Source: Streptosporangiales bacterium (GTDB lineage Bacteria; Actinomycetota; Actinomycetes; Streptosporangiales; Streptosporangiaceae). From it: DNA of 46,142 nucleotides. This document shows, piece after piece, positions 25,055 to 34,786 of the stretch. The position numbers and the translations under genes were made by a program. The DNA lies in assembly GCA_009784565.1 (NCBI GenBank), contig WRBL01000007.1, forward strand, positions 1-46,142. Direction: 5' to 3'. The notes below the pieces were generated by a model that saw only the letters and a list, made by a program, of their open reading frames with translations, ran no database searches and was not told where the DNA came from. How positions within the stretch are numbered: the stretch's first letter is position 1; each line of letters begins with the position of its first letter.

Positions 25055-25228
25055 CGCGGTTCTCCCCTTCTCGCCGTCCTGCCGGTTACACGCTATCGCC
25101 CCCGATCTCCATCCGGAAACCGCCTTGCGGCACCTTGCGAGACTGTGATCTTCCGAATACCGTGGGCAAGCCACCATGAACCAGCATGCCTGGCACTTTC
25201 GGGGATCTTCTGAGCAAGGGAGAAAGAA

Positions 25229-26071
25229 GTGTCGTCGCGCTCTCGCCTTGGTTCGCTCTGCGGCATCGCCGCCCTCACCCTCGCCGCCGCCCTCACCGGA
25301 TGCGCTTCCGGTCACCCGGCCGCGTCCAAGCCCGTCACCGGGCCCGCACTGCTCGACGCCGCCGTCAAGAGCACCGCGGCCGTCAAGTCGTTCAGCGGCA
25401 CCATAAACCTGAAGACGACCGTCCAGGGCACCACCGTGACCATGGCCGGCACGATGGAAGAGCAGAAGAAGCCCCTCCTGGGACAGGTCACCATGAACTC
25501 CATCCGGTCCATGGGCCAGAGCATGGGCCCCATGACCGTGATCATTACCCCGCAGGAGATCTACCTCAAGCTGCCCGCGGCGGTCACCAAGGGGCAGAGC
25601 AAGACCCCGTGGATGGGAATGCCGCTCTCCGAGCTCAAGGCCGGCGGTACCAGCATCAGCTCGCTGATCAACGAGGCCAACAACAACCCGGCGGCGGAAA
25701 CCCAGATGCTCGCCCCGGCCAAGAACACGCGAATCGTGGGCAAGGGGACCGTCGGGGGCGTCCCGGTCACCGAGATCGCCGGCAGCGAGTCGGTCAGCCA
25801 GGCGCTCGCCAGTTCCAAGCTCCCGGCCGGCGCCCGGACCCAGATGCAGCAGCAGGTCGAGAAGATGGGCATCGGCCAGATCAAGTTCAACGAGTGGGTC
25901 GACGGCCAGAACGATGTCCGCAAGATGGCCATGAACATGACCGGCAGCATGATGACCGAGACCATGACCATGACGATGACCGGCATCAACCAGCCGGTGC
26001 ATGTCACCGCTCCGCCCGCGAGCCAGGTCACCAGGGTGCCCGCCAGTAAGCTCTCCGGATCGGGGATGTAA
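25229..26071 (+). CDS. LppX/LprG-like lipoprotein, tandem copy 1
   Basis: A 280-residue actinobacterial lipoprotein. Basic signal start, hydrophobic core, lipobox 'ALTGC' with Cys25. The mature part has 'LLDAAVKSTAAVKSFSGTI', 'IYLKLPAAV', 'WMGMPLSEL', 'INEANNNP', 'GTVGGVPVTEIAG' and 'INQPVHVTAPP', a half-beta-barrel (LolA-like) pattern as in LppX/LprAFG proteins that carry lipids or glycolipids across the envelope. A Met/Thr-rich strand (TMTMTMT) precedes the end. GTG start with a GGGAGA-like site. First of three paralogs. Ligand unknown. Confidence 0.82.
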   Translation: MSSRSRLGSLCGIAALTLAAALTGCASGHPAASKPVTGPALLDAAVKSTAAVKSFSGTINLKTTVQGTTVTMAGTMEEQKKPLLGQVTMNSIRSMGQSMGPMTVIITPQEIYLKLPAAVTKGQSKTPWMGMPLSELKAGGTSISSLINEANNNPAAETQMLAPAKNTRIVGKGTVGGVPVTEIAGSESVSQALASSKLPAGARTQMQQQVEKMGIGQIKFNEWVDGQNDVRKMAMNMTGSMMTETMTMTMTGINQPVHVTAPPASQVTRVPASKLSGSGM

Positions 26072-26203
26072 ACGCCGGCCGACCGACCGCCCGGGCCGCC
26101 GTAGTCCTCGCCCGCTACGCGCTCTCGTTCCCGAAACAGAGCCTTCAGGAATCGCTATGAAAGGTATCTTTTCGGGGTGATCGTCGTAGAGGAGAGAAAA
26201 CTC

Positions 26204-27076
26204 GTGCCGTCACGCAAGCGCCTGCGGCCGGCCGCCGGCTTCGCCGCGGCCGTCGTCGTCGCGGCGACCGCCGCAGGATGCTCGTCGGGGGGCTCGGCCG
26301 CGCAGCGCCCGAAGAACTGGGCCTCGCCGAAGGCGACGGCCACGCCGCTCACCGCGTCCCAGCTGCTGGCCGCGGCCGCGAAGAACAGCTCGGGCGTCAA
26401 GTCGTTCACCGGACAGCTGAGCATCAAGATCACGGGCAAGACCAAGGCGACCATGAACGGTTCGATCGCCGAGCGGAACAAGCCCTTCAGCGCCGACATC
26501 AACATGAGCTCCCCCAGCGCGGGCAGCCATGACAGCGGCGCCGACAGCGTGCTCATCACCCCGAAAGAGGCCTACATCAAGGTCCCCGCGGCTGTCCTGC
26601 CCGGCAGCGTCAACACCCCGTGGCTGGGCCTGAACCTCTCCTCGGTGAAGGAACACGGGACCAGCCTGAGCACCGTGCTGGGTCAGGCGGACAACAACCC
26701 GTTCTCCGACGCCCAGATGCTGACGGCCACCGAGAACGCCCGGATCACCGGCACCGGAACCGTCAACGGCGTCTCGGCCACCGAGGTCTCCGGCACCGTG
26801 CCGATCTCGCAGGCCCTGTCCAAGCTGCCCTCCAAGGAGCGCACCGAGCTGGGCCAGGCGGCAGAGCAGCAGGGCATCGGGCAGATCAAGTTCACCGAGT
26901 GGATCGACGCCAGGCACCAGCTGCAGAAGGCGGTCGAGGACGAGTCGGGCAGCACCGTCAGCGAGACCACTACCATGACCATGCTCAGCATCAACCAGCC
27001 GGTGAGCGTCTCGGCGCCGCCGAAGAGCCAGGTCACCCAGATTCCCGCTAGCGCACTTAAGGACATCAGTCAGTGA
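26204..27076 (+). CDS. LppX/LprG-like lipoprotein, tandem copy 2
   Basis: A 290-residue paralog of the preceding gene. GTG 26204 is taken as start because GGAGAG lies 7 nt before it; the frame could open 9 codons earlier. Lipobox 'TAAGC' with Cys26. Parallel motifs to copy 1: 'LLAAAAKNSSGVKSFTGQL', 'AYIKVPAAV', 'WLGLNLSSV', 'QADNNPFSDAQML', 'GTVNGVSATEVSG', 'IGQIKFTEWID', 'INQPVSVSAPP'. It is 132 nt after copy 1 and overlaps copy 3 by 4 bp (GTGA), so copies 2 and 3 are coupled. Probable envelope lipid-handling or sensing role by family only. Confidence 0.82.
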   Translation: MPSRKRLRPAAGFAAAVVVAATAAGCSSGGSAAQRPKNWASPKATATPLTASQLLAAAAKNSSGVKSFTGQLSIKITGKTKATMNGSIAERNKPFSADINMSSPSAGSHDSGADSVLITPKEAYIKVPAAVLPGSVNTPWLGLNLSSVKEHGTSLSTVLGQADNNPFSDAQMLTATENARITGTGTVNGVSATEVSGTVPISQALSKLPSKERTELGQAAEQQGIGQIKFTEWIDARHQLQKAVEDESGSTVSETTTMTMLSINQPVSVSAPPKSQVTQIPASALKDISQ

Positions 27077-27930
27077 AGGACCGTATCGCCGCTCTCGCCG
27101 TCATCGCCGCCGTCTCCGTCGCCGGGGCGAGCGCGTGCTCTTCCGGCAAGCCCGCGGCCGCGAAGCCCTCCCAGAACCCGTCCCAGCTGCTGTCCGCGGC
27201 GGTGAAGAACGCCGAGAGCGCCACCTCGGTCGTCGCGGCGACCAGCATCAAGACCAGCCAGATCCCCGGCGCCGGCGCGCTGGGCGGTCTCGGCCTCGCC
27301 ACGTCCGGCACCTACACCGGGCAGACGAAGCCGTCGGATCTGCGAGAGTTCTCCGGCACGGTCCAGGCCGGCGGGCAGTCCATGGGCAACATCGACCTGA
27401 TCTCCACGCATGACGCGGCCTACGCCAACCTGCCGCCGGTGGTCAAGACACTGCTGCACACGACCTCGAAGCCGTGGGTCAAGGTGCCGCAGTCGGAGCT
27501 GAAGTCCGGCGGCCTCATGGCCGCGGTGCTCGGCGAGGCCACGTCGGTTAACCCGCTGGCCTTCGCCAAGCTGCTCGGCGAGGCCAAGAACCCGAAGATC
27601 GCCGGCACGGCCACGGTCGGCGGCGTCTCCACCACCGAGGTGTCGGGCAGCGTCCCCGCCAGCACCGCGCTGGCCAAGCTCCCGTCGAGCCTGCAGAAGA
27701 CCTTCGGCCAGGACGGCCAGGGCGCGATCCAGTTCAAGGCGTGGATCGACGGATCGCACAACTTCAAGAAGCTGCAGATCAGCGACTCCGGCTACAGCGG
27801 CTCCGCGAGCACCCAGATCGGGTTCACCGTCAGCAAGCTCAACCAGCCGGTGACGATCAAGACCCCGCCGGCGAACCAGGCCAGCACCCTCACGGCCAAG
27901 GACCTCAAGGGCGCGATCGGCGGCCTGTAA
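27073..27930 (+). CDS. LppX/LprG-like lipoprotein, tandem copy 3
   Basis: A 285-residue paralog, the most diverged of the three. Lipobox 'GASAC' with Cys22. It keeps 'LLSAAVKNAESATSV', 'AYANLPPVVK', 'WVKVPQSEL', 'GTATVGGVSTTEVSG', 'AIQFKAWIDGSHNFKKL' and 'LNQPVTIKTPP', but has an added Gly/Ala-rich segment near residues 67-80 and lacks the Met-rich strand. Its GTG start overlaps the stop of copy 2. A long nested hairpin follows and probably ends the transcript. Confidence 0.8.
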   Translation: MKDRIAALAVIAAVSVAGASACSSGKPAAAKPSQNPSQLLSAAVKNAESATSVVAATSIKTSQIPGAGALGGLGLATSGTYTGQTKPSDLREFSGTVQAGGQSMGNIDLISTHDAAYANLPPVVKTLLHTTSKPWVKVPQSELKSGGLMAAVLGEATSVNPLAFAKLLGEAKNPKIAGTATVGGVSTTEVSGSVPASTALAKLPSSLQKTFGQDGQGAIQFKAWIDGSHNFKKLQISDSGYSGSASTQIGFTVSKLNQPVTIKTPPANQASTLTAKDLKGAIGGL

Positions 27931-27946
27931 CGGGACGCGCGTGGAG

Positions 27947-27996
27947 GGGGTGAGTGTCTGTTGGGCTGCTACAACAGCCAGAAAGACACTCACCCC
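27947..27996. terminator. Bidirectional terminator with nested hairpin, lipoprotein 3 / rdgB
   Basis: A 13-bp perfect outer stem (GGGGTGAGTGTCT at 27947-27959, complement at 27984-27996) encloses an inner GGCTG/CAGCC hairpin. It lies between convergent genes, 17 nt after one stop and 15 nt after the other. Confidence 0.85.
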
Positions 27997-28010
27997 GCCG
28001 GAAATGCCGG

Positions 28011-28622
28011 TCAGGCCGGGGCGAGCAGCGGGGCCAGGGCGCGGAAGGCCCGGCCCCGGTGGCTGATCGCGTCCTTCTCGTCCGGTGCCAGTTCGGCCGT
28101 GGTCCGCTGCTCTCCGTCGGGAACGAAGATCGGGTCGTAGCCGAACCCGTTTTTCCCTCTCGGCTCCCGGGCCAGGCTGCCGGGCAGGACACCGGTCACC
28201 GTCTGCTCGCGGTCGCCGTCAACCAGGGCCGCCACGCAGATGAACTGGGCGCCGCGCTGGGTCACGTCGGCCAGCTGGCCCAGGACCAGGTCCAGGTTGG
28301 CCTGGTCATCGCCGTGCTTGCCGGACCAGCGGGCGGAGAAGATGCCCGGCATGCCGTGCAGCGCGTCCACAGCCAGCCCGGAGTCGTCGGCGATCGCGGG
28401 CAGGCCGGTGAATGCCGCGATGGCCCGGGCCTTGAGCAGCGAGTTGTCGGCGAACGTGAGGCCCGTCTCCGGGACCTCAGGCGCGTCCGGGAACTCATCC
28501 AGCCCGGCCAGCGTGACGCCGGTCCCGGCGTCGGCCAGGATCCGGGCCAATTCCCTCACCTTGTGCGCGTTGCGGGTGGCCAGGACCACCCGGCGCCGGC
28601 CCGCGCCGCCCGGGTCAGCCAC
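28011..28622 (-). CDS. rdgB: XTP/dITP diphosphatase (RdgB/HAM1)
   Basis: A 203-residue house-cleaning enzyme that hydrolyses non-canonical purine NTPs (ITP, XTP) to monophosphates and pyrophosphate, preventing their incorporation. Motifs: '[16 protein letters not shown]' at the N-terminus, '[12 protein letters not shown]', '[14 protein letters not shown]', '[12 protein letters not shown]', and 'SHRGRAF' near the end. GTG start has GGAGGAGG 7 nt upstream, inside the end of rph, which it overlaps by 8 bp. Last gene of the minus-strand cluster. Confidence 0.96.
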   Translation of the reverse strand: MADPGGAGRRRVVLATRNAHKVRELARILADAGTGVTLAGLDEFPDAPEVPETGLTFADNSLLKARAIAAFTGLPAIADDSGLAVDALHGMPGIFSARWSGKHGDDQANLDLVLGQLADVTQRGAQFICVAALVDGDREQTVTGVLPGSLAREPRGKNGFGYDPIFVPDGEQRTTAELAPDEKDAISHRGRAFRALAPLLAPA

Positions 28623-29334
28623 GCAGGGCCTCCTCCTGCAGCCGGGTCAGCCCGGCGCAGCCGGCCTCGGCCAGGTCCAGCAGGGAACCCAGTTCCTTCC
28701 GGCTGAACGGCTCCTGCTCGGCGGTGCCCTGGATCTCCACGAACTCCCCGGTACCGGTGCAGACCACGTTCATGTCGGTATCGGCCGCGGAGTCTTCGGT
28801 GTAGCAGAGGTCAAGACGGGGCTCGCCGTCGATGATGCCCACGCTCACCGCGGACACCGACGCGGTCAGCGGGCTGCCCTTGAGGCTCCCGCGGCCCTTC
28901 AGCCACGCGATGGCGTCGGCCAGGGCCACATAGCCGCCGGTGATCGCGGCCGTCCGGGTCCCGCCGTCGGCCTGGAGCACGTCGCAGTCGATGGTGATGG
29001 TGTTCTCGCCCAGTGCCTTGTAGTCCACGCAGGCCCGCAGGGACCGGCCGACAAGGCGGGAGATCTCGTGCGTCCGCCCGCCCACGCGGCCCTTGATCGA
29101 CTCCCGGTCATTGCGCGTGTTGGTGGCCCGGGGCAGCATCGCGTACTCGGCCGTCACCCAGCCGAGCCCGCTTCCCCGCCGCCAGCGCGGCACGTCCTCG
29201 GACACGCTGGCCGCGCAGAGCACCCTCGTCTTCCCGAACTCCACGAGCACCGAGCCCTCGGCGTGATCGAGCCACCCCCGGGTGATCTTCACGGGCCGGA
29301 GAGAATCCGCTGAACGTCCGTCTGGTCTTGGCAT
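28615..29334 (-). CDS. rph: Ribonuclease PH
   Basis: A 239-residue phosphorolytic 3'-5' exoribonuclease that trims tRNA precursors. Family segments: '[18 protein letters not shown]', '[15 protein letters not shown]', '[16 protein letters not shown]', '[19 protein letters not shown]' and '[17 protein letters not shown]' with the metal-binding acidic residues. Full length, hexamer-forming RNase PH fold. A TAGGCT hexamer lies 7 nt before the ATG, suggesting its own leaderless promoter. rdgB is coupled downstream, as in M. tuberculosis Rv1340-Rv1341. Confidence 0.97.
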   Translation of the reverse strand: MPRPDGRSADSLRPVKITRGWLDHAEGSVLVEFGKTRVLCAASVSEDVPRWRRGSGLGWVTAEYAMLPRATNTRNDRESIKGRVGGRTHEISRLVGRSLRACVDYKALGENTITIDCDVLQADGGTRTAAITGGYVALADAIAWLKGRGSLKGSPLTASVSAVSVGIIDGEPRLDLCYTEDSAADTDMNVVCTGTGEFVEIQGTAEQEPFSRKELGSLLDLAEAGCAGLTRLQEEALRG

Positions 29335-29341
29335 GCCAGCC

Positions 29342-29347
29342 AGCCTA
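29342..29347 (-). promoter_or_regulatory. Putative -10 element (TAGGCT) of rph
   Basis: On the minus strand TAGGCT ends 7 nt before the rph ATG; there is no ribosome site, so a leaderless rph-rdgB message is possible. Confidence 0.4.
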
Positions 29348-29362
29348 CCGAGGACGGGACAC

Positions 29363-30112
29363 CTAAAGCTCGACTATCTGGCCGGGACGGGCCAGGTCCA
29401 GGCCTCCGCTGTAAACGGTGGCGGCCTCGCTGAGGGACGTTTCCGGCTGCACCCAGGACTGGAGGTGGGTCAGGAGCAGCCCGCCCGTCTCCGCCCGCTC
29501 GGCGTAGCCGGCGGCCTGGCGGCTGGTCAGGTGCAGGTCGCCGGGGAGGCCCGGCCGCTCGGTGAACGACGCCTCGCACAAGAGCACGTTCGCGTCCCGG
29601 GCCAGGGCGAGAAGCTCCCCGGTCTCCCCGGTGTCCCCGGAGTAGGCGATCGAGACTCCGTCGTGGGAGAACCGGAGCCCGTACGTCTCCACCGGGTGGT
29701 TCATCCGCGCCGCCGTCACGGCGAACGGGCCGATCTCCGTCCGGCCCGGCTGAAAAGTCTCGTACCGGAAGCGGTCGAGGACCTCCCCGGCGTCCCCCTC
29801 TCCGTGGATCCCGGCCAGCCGCTCGCGGGCCCCGGCCGGCGCGTACACGGGAATGGACGGTTTCACGCCGTCGGGACTCCCGTACGTGCGGGCGATCGCG
29901 TACGAGTACAGGTCTACGCAGTGGTCGGCGTGCAGGTGGCTCAACGCGACCGCGTCTACGTCGTAGAGCCCGATGTACTTCTGCAGGGCTCCGAGCCCGC
30001 CGTTGCCCATGTCAACGACGAGCCGGAACCCGTCCGCTTCGAGCAGGTAGCAGGACGCGGGGTTATCTGGTCCGGGATAGCTGCCGGAGCAGCCCACCAC
30101 AGTCAGGCGCAT
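29363..30112 (-). CDS. MBL-fold metallo-hydrolase (Rv1339-like phosphodiesterase)
   Basis: A 249-residue metallo-beta-lactamase-fold enzyme. The metal site 'SHLHADH' gives His59, His61, Asp63, His64; later ligands are in '[12 protein letters not shown]', 'YSGDTGET' and 'LTHLQSW'. The sequence pattern is RNase Z/PDE-like. Its place between cysM and rph corresponds to M. tuberculosis Rv1339, reported as an atypical cyclic-nucleotide phosphodiesterase; that activity is inferred here from position and fold. It lies 38 nt after cysM, so it is probably co-transcribed. Confidence 0.9.
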   Translation of the reverse strand: MRLTVVGCSGSYPGPDNPASCYLLEADGFRLVVDMGNGGLGALQKYIGLYDVDAVALSHLHADHCVDLYSYAIARTYGSPDGVKPSIPVYAPAGARERLAGIHGEGDAGEVLDRFRYETFQPGRTEIGPFAVTAARMNHPVETYGLRFSHDGVSIAYSGDTGETGELLALARDANVLLCEASFTERPGLPGDLHLTSRQAAGYAERAETGGLLLTHLQSWVQPETSLSEAATVYSGGLDLARPGQIVEL

Positions 30113-30151
30113 GGGCCTATTGTGACAGGAAATCCCGGACGGGAAACCGCG

Positions 30152-31102
<951 letters not shown>

Positions 31103-31134
31103 TTAAGCCCAGATCCGTTCGGCAAATAAGGGTT

Positions 31135-31413
31135 TTAGCGCGCTCCGCCGGCCACCGCGGGCAGGATCGTGACGCTGTCACCGTCCTTGACCGGGGTCTC
31201 GAGGCCTCCGAGGAAGCGGACGTCCTCATCGTTGAGGTAGACGTTGACGAACCGGCGGAGCTTCTCGCCGTCGACCAGGCGCTCGCGGATGCCGGTGTGC
31301 GCGGTCTCCAGGTTGTTGAGCAGCTCGTCCAGCGTGGAGCCGGTGCTCTCCACCGCCTTCTCGCCGCCGGTGTACGTGCGCAGGATGGTCGGGATCCGAA
31401 CCTCGATGGCCAT
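31135..31413 (-). CDS. cysO: Sulfur-carrier protein CysO (MoaD/ThiS family) with GGAR tail
   Basis: A 92-residue ubiquitin-like sulfur carrier. 'IRIPTILRTYTGGEK' type start, 'LVDGEKLRRFVNVYLNDEDVR' in the middle and 'VKDGDSVTILPAVAGG' at the end identify it. Sulfide is carried as a C-terminal thiocarboxylate on diglycine and delivered to CysM. Here two residues, Ala-Arg, follow the Gly-Gly, so the tail would have to be trimmed, plausibly by the JAMM protease encoded just upstream. A GGAG site lies about 10 nt before the ATG. Middle gene of mec-cysO-cysM. Confidence 0.94.
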   Translation of the reverse strand: MAIEVRIPTILRTYTGGEKAVESTGSTLDELLNNLETAHTGIRERLVDGEKLRRFVNVYLNDEDVRFLGGLETPVKDGDSVTILPAVAGGAR

Positions 31414-31473
31414 GTGTCAAACGCTCCTCAGTAAATTGCTAAGCCTTGGGTGCCAACCGCCGCCGGGCGGTCT

Positions 31474-31881
31474 TCATTCCGAGATCGTGACCGGTTCCTC
31501 GGTGACCTCGCCGTCGATTATCCGGTACGAGCGGAAGTCTGTCGTCTCGGGATCGCGCGTAGAGACCAGGACGTAGTGGGCCTGGGGCTCGCTCGCGTAC
31601 GAAATGTCCGTACGGCTGGGGTAGGCCTCGGTGGCCGTGTGCGAGTGATAAATCACAACGGCTTCCTCGTCACGATCGTCCATCTCCCGCCACACCTTGA
31701 GCTGTTCCTTGGCATCAAAGCGGTAGAAGGTGGGAGACCGCTCGGCGTTCTCCATCGGGATGAAGCGCTCGGCCTTGTCGCTGCCCGCGGCCCCGGCGAT
31801 CACGCCGCAGGCCTCGTCCGGGTGGTCCTTTCGGGCATGGGCGATGATCGCCTCGTGCAGCTCGCGGGAAATCGTCAGCAT
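31474..31881 (-). CDS. mec: JAMM/MPN+ metallopeptidase Mec (CysO-cysteine peptidase)
   Basis: A 135-residue M67-family zinc peptidase. The JAMM set is complete: Glu23 in 'PDEACGV', His79 and His81 in 'YHSHT', Ser89 and Asp92 in 'PSRTD'. In mycobacteria Mec releases cysteine from the CysO-cysteine adduct made by CysM, ending the pathway; it may also expose the CysO diglycine. It lies 60 nt before cysO. A TAAGCT hexamer 7 nt before the ATG suggests the mec-cysO-cysM message begins here and is leaderless. Confidence 0.95.
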   Translation of the reverse strand: MLTISRELHEAIIAHARKDHPDEACGVIAGAAGSDKAERFIPMENAERSPTFYRFDAKEQLKVWREMDDRDEEAVVIYHSHTATEAYPSRTDISYASEPQAHYVLVSTRDPETTDFRSYRIIDGEVTEEPVTISE

Positions 31882-31888
31882 ATCGATG

Positions 31889-31894
31889 AGCTTA
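31889..31894 (-). promoter_or_regulatory. Putative -10 element (TAAGCT) of mec-cysO-cysM
   Basis: On the minus strand TAAGCT ends 7 nt before the mec ATG, in the short gap after the DUF2017 gene. It would allow separate expression of the sulfur genes. Confidence 0.4.
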
Positions 31895-31908
31895 ACGGCC
31901 TCCGGCTC

Positions 31909-32487
31909 TCAGCGAGCCAGCGCCTGAACCAGCGACTCCTGCACGGCTCCCAGCCAGCCGTAGACTTCGAACACGGGAACCGACGGGTCGTCGGGCGGCA
32001 GCGCCGCCAGCTGCTCCTCGAAATCCTCGGAGACCTCCAGCCGGACCCCGAACATCAGGCGCACGTCGTTCAGCGCGCGCATCCAGTCCCGGGCCTGGTC
32101 GCCGGTCAGGCGGACCTTGCCGCCGTTCTCCGGGAGCGTGTCCAGCATCACCTGCGCGAAGTACTTCTTCGCCTCCCGCAGGCTGGACTCCGTGTACTTG
32201 CGGAACTCACCCGCGGACTCCGGGTCGTCGGCGTAGGCGTCGGGCAGCAGCCGGGCCAGGACCGGGTCCGTGGGGGCTTCCGGCTTGCTGTCGCCGTCTT
32301 CCTCGCTGAACATCCGCTCAAGCTCGTCGAAGACGTCTGTTTCGGCAGGGGGCTTCCGGGCCGGCGGCTTGCTGCCGTCGCCCAGGAGGTCCAGGACCGG
32401 GTCGACCAGCGCGCGCAGCAGCTTCGCCTCGTCCGCGGAGAGCTTCCCGGCGACGCCGCCGTCTGAAGTAGATCGGAACATCTGCAA
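31909..32487 (-). CDS. DUF2017 family protein
   Basis: A 192-residue acidic, mostly helical soluble protein matching the actinobacterial DUF2017 family ('LSADEAKLLRALVDPVLDLLGD' near the start, 'YTESSLREAKKYFAQVMLDTLPE' in the middle, 'WMRALNDVRLMFGVRLEV' near the end). No catalytic motif is visible. It starts at the base after the clpS stop, so the pair is tightly linked, as in M. tuberculosis Rv1331-Rv1332. Whether it works with ClpS is unknown. Confidence 0.85.
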   Translation of the reverse strand: MQMFRSTSDGGVAGKLSADEAKLLRALVDPVLDLLGDGSKPPARKPPAETDVFDELERMFSEEDGDSKPEAPTDPVLARLLPDAYADDPESAGEFRKYTESSLREAKKYFAQVMLDTLPENGGKVRLTGDQARDWMRALNDVRLMFGVRLEVSEDFEEQLAALPPDDPSVPVFEVYGWLGAVQESLVQALAR

Positions 32488-32778
32488 CTAGGTGTCCTGC
32501 CTGACCGTCGCCCACAAGCCGTATCCGTGAAGCACTTCGACGTTGTGCTCCATGGACTCACGGGTACCGGAAGCAACCACGGCCTTGCCCTTATGATGCA
32601 CATCGAGCATCAGCTTCTCAGCCTTCGAACGGGAAAATCCGAAAACATGCTCGAAAACATAAGTTACATAGGACATCAGATTGACCGGGTCGTTCCACAC
32701 GAGTGTGAGCCAGGGCTTCTCAGGAACCACTTCGTCTTCGATGCGCGGAAGATCCAACTCCGCGGGTGCCACGCTCAC
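32488..32778 (-). CDS. clpS: ATP-dependent Clp protease adaptor ClpS
   Basis: A 96-residue adaptor that hands N-degron substrates to the ClpA/ClpC unfoldase. The N-terminal arm is acidic. '[20 protein letters not shown]' carries the Asn-Asp pair of the N-degron pocket, then '[19 protein letters not shown]', with the conserved His. The GTG start at 32778 has GGGAGG upstream. It is divergent from pncB with 34 bp between starts, and leads the DUF2017/mec direction. Confidence 0.95.
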   Translation of the reverse strand: MSVAPAELDLPRIEDEVVPEKPWLTLVWNDPVNLMSYVTYVFEHVFGFSRSKAEKLMLDVHHKGKAVVASGTRESMEHNVEVLHGYGLWATVRQDT

Positions 32779-32799
32779 TGCTACGCACCTCCCATTACA

Positions 32800-32805
32800 T
32801 AGTCT
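32800..32805 (+). promoter_or_regulatory. Putative -10 element (TAGTCT) of pncB
   Basis: TAGTCT ends 7 nt before the pncB GTG at 32813, in the 34-bp divergent gap with clpS. No ribosome site is present for pncB. Confidence 0.4.
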
Positions 32806-32812
32806 TCCATCC

Positions 32813-34180
32813 GTGACCTATCTGGTGAACGGCGAGTCCCCGGCGCTTGCGAACGACGGGGCCGGCACCGCCCTGCTGACCGACCACTATGAACTCACCA
32901 TGCTCCAGGCCGCGCTCCACAGCGGCGCGGCCCACCGGCGCGCTGTCTTCGAGGTGTTCGCCCGGCACCTGCCGCACGGCCGCCGGTACGGCGTGGTGGC
33001 CGGCACCGGCCGGGTCCTCGACGCCATCGAGCGTTTCACCTTCGGCGAGGACGAGCTGTCGTTCCTGCGGGAATCGGGAATCGTGGACGAGACCACGCTC
33101 CGATTCCTGTCATCTTACCGTTTCAGCGGAAACATCTGGGGTTACGCGGAAGGAGACGTGTATTTCCCCGGCTCGCCGATCCTCGTCGTGGAAGGCACGT
33201 TCGCCGAAGCGGTCCTGCTGGAGACCGTCGTCCTGTCCATCATGAACCACGACTCCGCCGTCGCGTCGGCCGCGTCCCGCATGGTGTCCGCGGCCGCCGG
33301 ACGGTCCCTCATCGAGATGGGCTCCCGCCGCACGCACGAGGGCTCCGCCGTAGCGGCCGCCCGGGCGGCCTACATCGCCGGCTTCGACTCCACGTCCAAC
33401 CTGCGGGCGCGTTTTCTTTACGGGGTTCCTTCCGGCGGCACGGCCGCGCACGCGTTCATGCTGGTCCACTCGACCGAGCGCGAGGCCTTCGCCGCCCAGC
33501 TGGCGTCGCTGGGGCCGGGGACGACGCTGCTGGTGGACACGTTCGACGTCCCGTCCGCCGTTTCGTCCGCGGTTTCCCTGGCCGGCTCGTCCCTGGGCGC
33601 GGTGCGGGTGGACAGCGGCGACCTGGCAGCGGTCGCGTTCTCCGTGCGCTCGCAGCTGGACTCCCTGGGCGCGACCTCGGCCCGGGTCATCCTCACCGGC
33701 GACCTGGACGAGTACTCGATCGCGGGCCTGGGCGTGGCGCCGGTCGACGGCTACGGCGTCGGCACGTCCCTGGTCACCGGGTCCGGCGCGCCCACGGCGG
33801 CGCTGGTCTACAAGCTGGTGGCCCGCTCCTCCTCGGCTTCGTCCGACTCGCTGGAGCCGGTCGCGAAGCGCTCGGTCGGCAAACCGGGGCGGGGCGGCCG
33901 CAAGTGGGCGGTCCGGCAGCGATCGGCGGACGGCATCGCCAGTACCGAACGGATCACCCTGACTCCCCCGGACCCGTCGTCCTCGGACGGCCCGGACCGC
34001 GTGGTGCTGCGGGAACTGGTCCAGGGCGGGAAGATCGTCGGCCGCGAGCCCCTCTCCGCCGCCCGGGACCGCCACGCGGAGGCTCTGCGCGAGCTGCCGC
34101 CGTACGCGCTCCAGCTCTCGCGCGGCTACCCCGCCATCCCCACCGTCTTCGACGACTCCGCCCCCGCCGACCCGTCGTAG
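32813..34180 (+). CDS. pncB: Nicotinate phosphoribosyltransferase
   Basis: A 455-residue enzyme joining nicotinate to PRPP (ATP-assisted) to give nicotinate mononucleotide in NAD salvage. Motifs: '[15 protein letters not shown]' at the N-terminus, '[20 protein letters not shown]', '[20 protein letters not shown]' (parts), the catalytic His region 'AHAFMLVHS', 'LLVDTFDV', 'RVDSGDL' and '[11 protein letters not shown]'. GTG 32813 is preferred because the longer frame runs through clpS. It pairs functionally with pncA at 38961, about 4.8 kb on. Confidence 0.95.
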   Translation: MTYLVNGESPALANDGAGTALLTDHYELTMLQAALHSGAAHRRAVFEVFARHLPHGRRYGVVAGTGRVLDAIERFTFGEDELSFLRESGIVDETTLRFLSSYRFSGNIWGYAEGDVYFPGSPILVVEGTFAEAVLLETVVLSIMNHDSAVASAASRMVSAAAGRSLIEMGSRRTHEGSAVAAARAAYIAGFDSTSNLRARFLYGVPSGGTAAHAFMLVHSTEREAFAAQLASLGPGTTLLVDTFDVPSAVSSAVSLAGSSLGAVRVDSGDLAAVAFSVRSQLDSLGATSARVILTGDLDEYSIAGLGVAPVDGYGVGTSLVTGSGAPTAALVYKLVARSSSASSDSLEPVAKRSVGKPGRGGRKWAVRQRSADGIASTERITLTPPDPSSSDGPDRVVLRELVQGGKIVGREPLSAARDRHAEALRELPPYALQLSRGYPAIPTVFDDSAPADPS

Positions 34181-34191
34181 CCTGTCCCCCA

Positions 34192-34245
34192 CCCGCACTA
34201 CCCGCACCACCCGCACCACCCGCACCACCCGCACCACCCGCACCA
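34192..34245. repeat. Six tandem copies of a 9-bp unit
   Basis: CCCGCACCA is repeated in six adjacent units, the first with one change (CCCGCACTA), starting 12 nt after the pncB stop. It is non-coding here and probably arose by polymerase slippage; a useful strain-variable marker. It opens a 1.1 kb gene-free stretch (34181-35284). Confidence 0.95.
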
Positions 34246-34299
34246 AATGATCACTAGCGTGGACTGCCGTGGTGCATAAAGGGTCACCATGCTCCACGC

Positions 34300-34461
34300 G
34301 GGCCCAGACGGCGTCGCCCCAGGCGGGCGGATTTCCCGTGCCGGCGGTGAGGGGCCGAGTTGTCGGCGGGGTCCGCTGCCGGGACACGGAGACCACAGTC
34401 GCGCTGGACGGTACCGGCCTGGCAACCGGCCGCACGGTCCCGGGGACCCCGGCCACCCTTA
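34300..34461 (+). repeat. Interspersed repeat element, copy A
   Basis: The most diverged of three related copies. It shares GGGGCCGAGT at 34351-34360 and GCTGGACGGT-like sequence starting about 53 nt later with copies B and C, and 'TTTCCCGTG' upstream of that with copy B. The copy runs tail-to-tail into copy B at the AAAAATTA block. Ends are approximate. Confidence 0.65.
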
Positions 34462-34657
34462 AAAATTAGGGATTTTGTCCTGGCCGAGCCCGGCAGCCGG
34501 GGCCAGGTGACCGGGACCGCCACTGTCCAGCCCCACCGTGGTCACCCTGTCCCCAAAGCGGGCCCTGGCCGGCCACTCGGCCCCGCACCGCGGACACGGG
34601 AAACCCGCACGCCGGGGGTCTGGGGCGGTATCCCCCCAGGGCCGCCGGAAGGCGGCC
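34462..34657 (-). repeat. Interspersed repeat element, copy B (inverted)
   Basis: Read on the minus strand it has the same order as copy C: a hairpin (GGCCGCC-TTCC-GGCGGCC), then CTGGGGGGATACCGCCCC, AGACCCCC, GGGGCCGAGTGGCCGGCCAG, a CTGGAC box 54 nt after GGGGCCGAGT, CTGCCGGGC and a final TAATTTTT. Over about 200 bp it matches copy C at roughly three of four bases by eye. No gene is credible within it. Confidence 0.75.
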
Positions 34658-34786
34658 GCACCCCAGGACACCCGCCGCCGTGGCCATCCTGAGCGCGGGA
34701 CAGCACCAGGACAGGCCCCGGCCAGTCACCGGGGAACACGGCGCACCGCGCGGTCCCGGCCCCATCCCGGCACCGCGGGACCGGGC

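Noticed and set aside
34192-34245. CRISPR array
   Set aside because: The 9-bp units are directly adjacent with no unique spacers and no cas genes lie nearby.
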